Shown in pieces: positions 61,927 through 64,000 of a stretch of 64,000 bases of DNA. Under the pieces are notes generated by a model that was not told where the DNA came from, did not search any database, and saw only the letters and a program-made list of their open reading frames with translations. Made by a program: the position numbers and the translations under genes. The stretch covers positions 46,012 through 110,011 of the forward strand of contig DASYZE010000054.1 in assembly GCA_035946625.1 (NCBI GenBank), read 5' to 3'. Source of the stretch: DASYXZ01 sp035946625 (GTDB taxonomy: Bacteria; Acidobacteriota; Terriglobia; UBA7540). How positions within the stretch are numbered: the first letter of the stretch is position 1; every line of letters begins with the position of its first letter.

Positions 61927-64000
61927 TCATTTCTGCCCGGCCGCGACCAGCCGTTCGACGCGGGTAAACCAATTCACCACAACCGTGGGCGGCGCGGGCG
62001 TGCCGGGTATCCCGCCTACCGCTACCGGTTCGAGCACCGCGAAATGCTTCCCATCCGGCGCAACGTCAAAGGATGGGAAGGGAACTCGCATCTCGAACCC
62101 TCCCTGAAAGAGAATCGTGGGCATGCCCGGCTGAAACGAATTTCCTTGGACGCTATAGGGAACCGAAACCAACGCGGGTGGGTTGCCCGGCTGAATGAAG
62201 AACAATTCGTGTCCCACCCTGGACCATCGCGGAAACACACCGCTCGCATTAGAGATTTGTCTTTTTCCCCCTGGGCTGGGATAAGGAACAACGTAAACCT
62301 GTGGCCCCCCGGATTCATCGGATGCGTAAGCCAGCCAATGGCCGTCCGGCGAAAAAACCGGATAGGCTAACGCGGTGGTCGAGTCCTGGCCAAGGAACGG
62401 CTTGGGCTCCTCAGGGCGGCCGCTGGCATCGAAGGCCAGCGTCCAGATATCACAGCAGCTCCCGGTTTTGGCGCGAAATTGATCAAACGCCAGGGTCTTG
62501 CCATCCGGAGACCACGAAGACGGAGCCTGTACGACCGTGCTCCCTTTGGTCAAGGGCTCCAAACTGCCTGTCCCATCGGAGGGCAGCCAGCTAATTCCGT
62601 AGCCGGCCCCTAAAGCGGTCTGACGAGCGCAGGCAATCCGTTTCCCATCCGGCGTCCACGCCGGAAGAGTGCAGTTGGTTGGGTTGAATGTGAGTGGCGT
62701 CATAGTTCCTCGCGCCAAATCGTAGACCCACACATTGCCTATGCCTACCTGTACTGCAACCTGTTTGCCGTTGGGCGAAAACCGTGGCGCGAAGTAATCG
62801 CCCGGCTGCTTAATGAGCGGACTGGCCACGCCCTTGCGGTCGAGGAGCGCCAAGGTCACTTGCGAACCCAATCCTTGTCCGGTGAGGTAGATAACCGTGC
62901 CGGTCCTTGAAAAACTGAACTGTGCGCTTCCGGTTGTCAAATCCGCCTGGATATTTTGAATAATCGGCATGGCCGTCCCGGTCACCTTCAGTTCTTTCGC
63001 GTCGAAGGGGACCGCAAACAGCGTGCCACCGGACACGTAGGTGAGATAGCCGGAGGGAAGATATCGGCCGAAATAGGCGTTCTCGACCAGCACTTTCGCC
63101 TGGCCCGTGGAAAGCGAGGCGGCTTCAACGTAAGCGTGCTCGAAATTGTTATTGTCCGGCGAGGCCGTGAAGAGCACGTCTTTGCCGCCGGGCAGAACCT
63201 GCGGCCACCGGTGGGTGATTTCTTTCCTGCCCGCATCGAGATGCGTGACAGCTTCCGGCGTGCCCCCCGCGGCCGGTATTCGGTCCAAAGGAGCGGTTAG
63301 GTCCGGCGTGAAGACAATCGTGCCGTCCTCACCCCAAGATGCGCCGCGATCTCGGTTGGCGCTGCAAAGAGCAATGGGCGCTCCGCCGAACACGGAAACC
63401 TTTTCAAGCTTCGCGCCACCAAAAAACCCGATCCATTGCCCGTCAGGCGAAAAGAAGAGCGCGGTTCCTTCTGCACCCTCGAGCGGCGTCGCCTCCGGTT
63501 TGTCCAGCTCGCGAAGGTAAATCTGGTTTTTCCCTTGCCCGGTCAGCGACGCGTAGGCGATGCGCAAACCATCCGGTGAAATCAGTGCGGCGGGACCGGC
63601 CGTGGTGTTAAGTTGGTGCGTGGAAGGAATATCAAAGCTGAGTTCCATCGGCGGCGCGGGGGAAGAACGTGTCGCGCGCCATAGAAAGCCCAGCGTGATG
63701 AAGAAGGCTGCGCTCGCAAGAAGCACCAGCGCCCAGGGCAGCGCGCCGCGCCAGGGTTGTAGGCGCGACCCTTGTGGTCGTCCTTGTGCGGTTTCGACGA
63801 GGGCGGGCGCAAGGCCCGCCCCTACGTCACCACTCTGTGCTCCTTCAATCGCAATGCGAGCTTCGCCGATGGCTTGCAGGCGGCGCTTGGAATCTTTCTC
63901 AAGGCAGCGCCGAAGCAATCTGCTAATGGAGGCCGGAGTCGAAGTGGGCACTGCGCTCCACTCCGGGTCTTTCATGATCACCGCGGCCAGAACGTCCGAA
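61927..64000 (-). CDS. C-terminal part of a serine/threonine protein kinase with WD40-like propeller (5' end outside the window)
   Basis: The reading frame is open through the window end. It begins in the last part of a kinase domain: SDVLAAVIMKDPEWSAVP, then ISRLLRRCLEKDSKRRLQAI, a typical PknB-type end. After a linker comes one membrane helix (WALVLLASAAFFITLGFLWR) and a large external TolB/PD40 propeller (SPDGQWIGFFGG and SPDGKTLAFDQF repeats) of about 550 residues. Such kinases are abundant in Acidobacteria; the propeller is the likely sensor. The catalytic motifs lie beyond the window. Confidence 0.88.
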   Translation of the reverse strand, partial: SDVLAAVIMKDPEWSAVPTSTPASISRLLRRCLEKDSKRRLQAIGEARIAIEGAQSGDVGAGLAPALVETAQGRPQGSRLQPWRGALPWALVLLASAAFFITLGFLWRATRSSPAPPMELSFDIPSTHQLNTTAGPAALISPDGLRIAYASLTGQGKNQIYLRELDKPEATPLEGAEGTALFFSPDGQWIGFFGGAKLEKVSVFGGAPIALCSANRDRGASWGEDGTIVFTPDLTAPLDRIPAAGGTPEAVTHLDAGRKEITHRWPQVLPGGKDVLFTASPDNNNFEHAYVEAASLSTGQAKVLVENAYFGRYLPSGYLTYVSGGTLFAVPFDAKELKVTGTAMPIIQNIQADLTTGSAQFSFSRTGTVIYLTGQGLGSQVTLALLDRKGVASPLIKQPGDYFAPRFSPNGKQVAVQVGIGNVWVYDLARGTMTPLTFNPTNCTLPAWTPDGKRIACARQTALGAGYGISWLPSDGTGSLEPLTKGSTVVQAPSSWSPDGKTLAFDQFRAKTGSCCDIWTLAFDASGRPEEPKPFLGQDSTTALAYPVFSPDGHWLAYASDESGGPQVYVVPYPSPGGKRQISNASGVFPRWSRVGHELFFIQPGNPPALVSVPYSVQGNSFQPGMPTILFQGGFEMRVPFPSFDVAPDGKHFAVLEPVAVGGIPGTPAPPTVVVNWFTRVERLVAAGQK
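63759..63825. repeat. REP-like double hairpin inside the kinase gene linker
   Basis: Two hairpins, CGACC-cttgt-GGTCG (63766-63780) and GGGCGGGC-gcaag-GCCCGCCC (63801-63821), lie between GTAGG (63759-63763) and CCTAC (63821-63825). It is translated as part of the linker (VGAGLAPALVETAQGRPQG), keeping frame. It resembles dispersed intergenic palindromes. Confidence 0.6.

Overview
The window looks like a chromosomal segment of a Gram-negative soil-type bacterium, most likely an acidobacterium (Acidobacteriota). This rests on gene content and arrangement only. There is a very large Oar-like TonB receptor with an N-terminal carboxypeptidase-like domain, a polytopic TonB, a serine/threonine kinase fused to a beta-propeller, many secreted S9/S41/M28 peptidases, and outer-membrane machinery (LptD, BamA, Skp, Lol) that proves a diderm envelope. 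I see no plasmid, phage, CRISPR, rRNA or tRNA features. The two ends cut through genes: a possible ORF at 1-141 and a kinase at 61927-64000.

Layout. 1-3.1 kb: an arsenic operon on the minus strand (arsR-arsM-acr3-arsC) with a leaderless-looking promoter. 3.2-6.4 kb: a small cytochrome c, a 3-hydroxybutyrate dehydrogenase and a secreted phosphoesterase. 7.0-10.0 kb: an ECF sigma / anti-sigma-like / DUF4252 / secreted-protein operon and a secreted 51-residue-repeat protein. 10.0-10.2 kb: a cluster of hairpins between convergent genes. 10.2-19.3 kb (minus): a membrane protein, MutS2, a LOG-family protein, a PBP4-type DD-peptidase, HemB and LptD. 19.4-27.7 kb (plus): a zinc-ribbon RDD membrane protein, the TonB receptor, an S41 peptidase homologue that appears to have lost its catalytic Ser and Lys, and a divergent polysaccharide deacetylase. 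27.8-31.7 kb: secreted proteins and an M28 peptidase. 31.7-36.1 kb (minus): a phosphate cluster (PhoB-like regulator, PhoR-like kinase, DUF47 protein, Pit transporter). 36.5-45.7 kb (plus): PilZ, Lol permease, LolD, ClpC, BamA and Skp, an envelope-biogenesis run closed by a strong terminator. 45.9-50.3 kb: a receiver-PilZ fusion, an esterase, a DoxX protein and an S9 peptidase.

50.4-55.3 kb is the most interesting part. An OpuB/ProU-type quaternary-amine ABC transporter (ATPase, permease, binding lipoprotein) is divergent from, and shares a 162-base control region with, the ergothioneine genes egtB and egtD. Because bacterial ergothioneine importers (EgtUV) belong to this same transporter family, the transporter may handle ergothioneine or one of its betaine precursors.

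55.6-64 kb (minus) holds an AMP-ligase/ACP/PlsC fusion protein, a polytopic TonB, a Dph6-like ATP pyrophosphatase, a Tat-exported Gfo/Idh/MocA oxidoreductase and the propeller half of a Ser/Thr kinase. Start codons were chosen from ribosome-binding sites and signal peptides where possible. Several (GTG, TTG) are judgement calls and are flagged.
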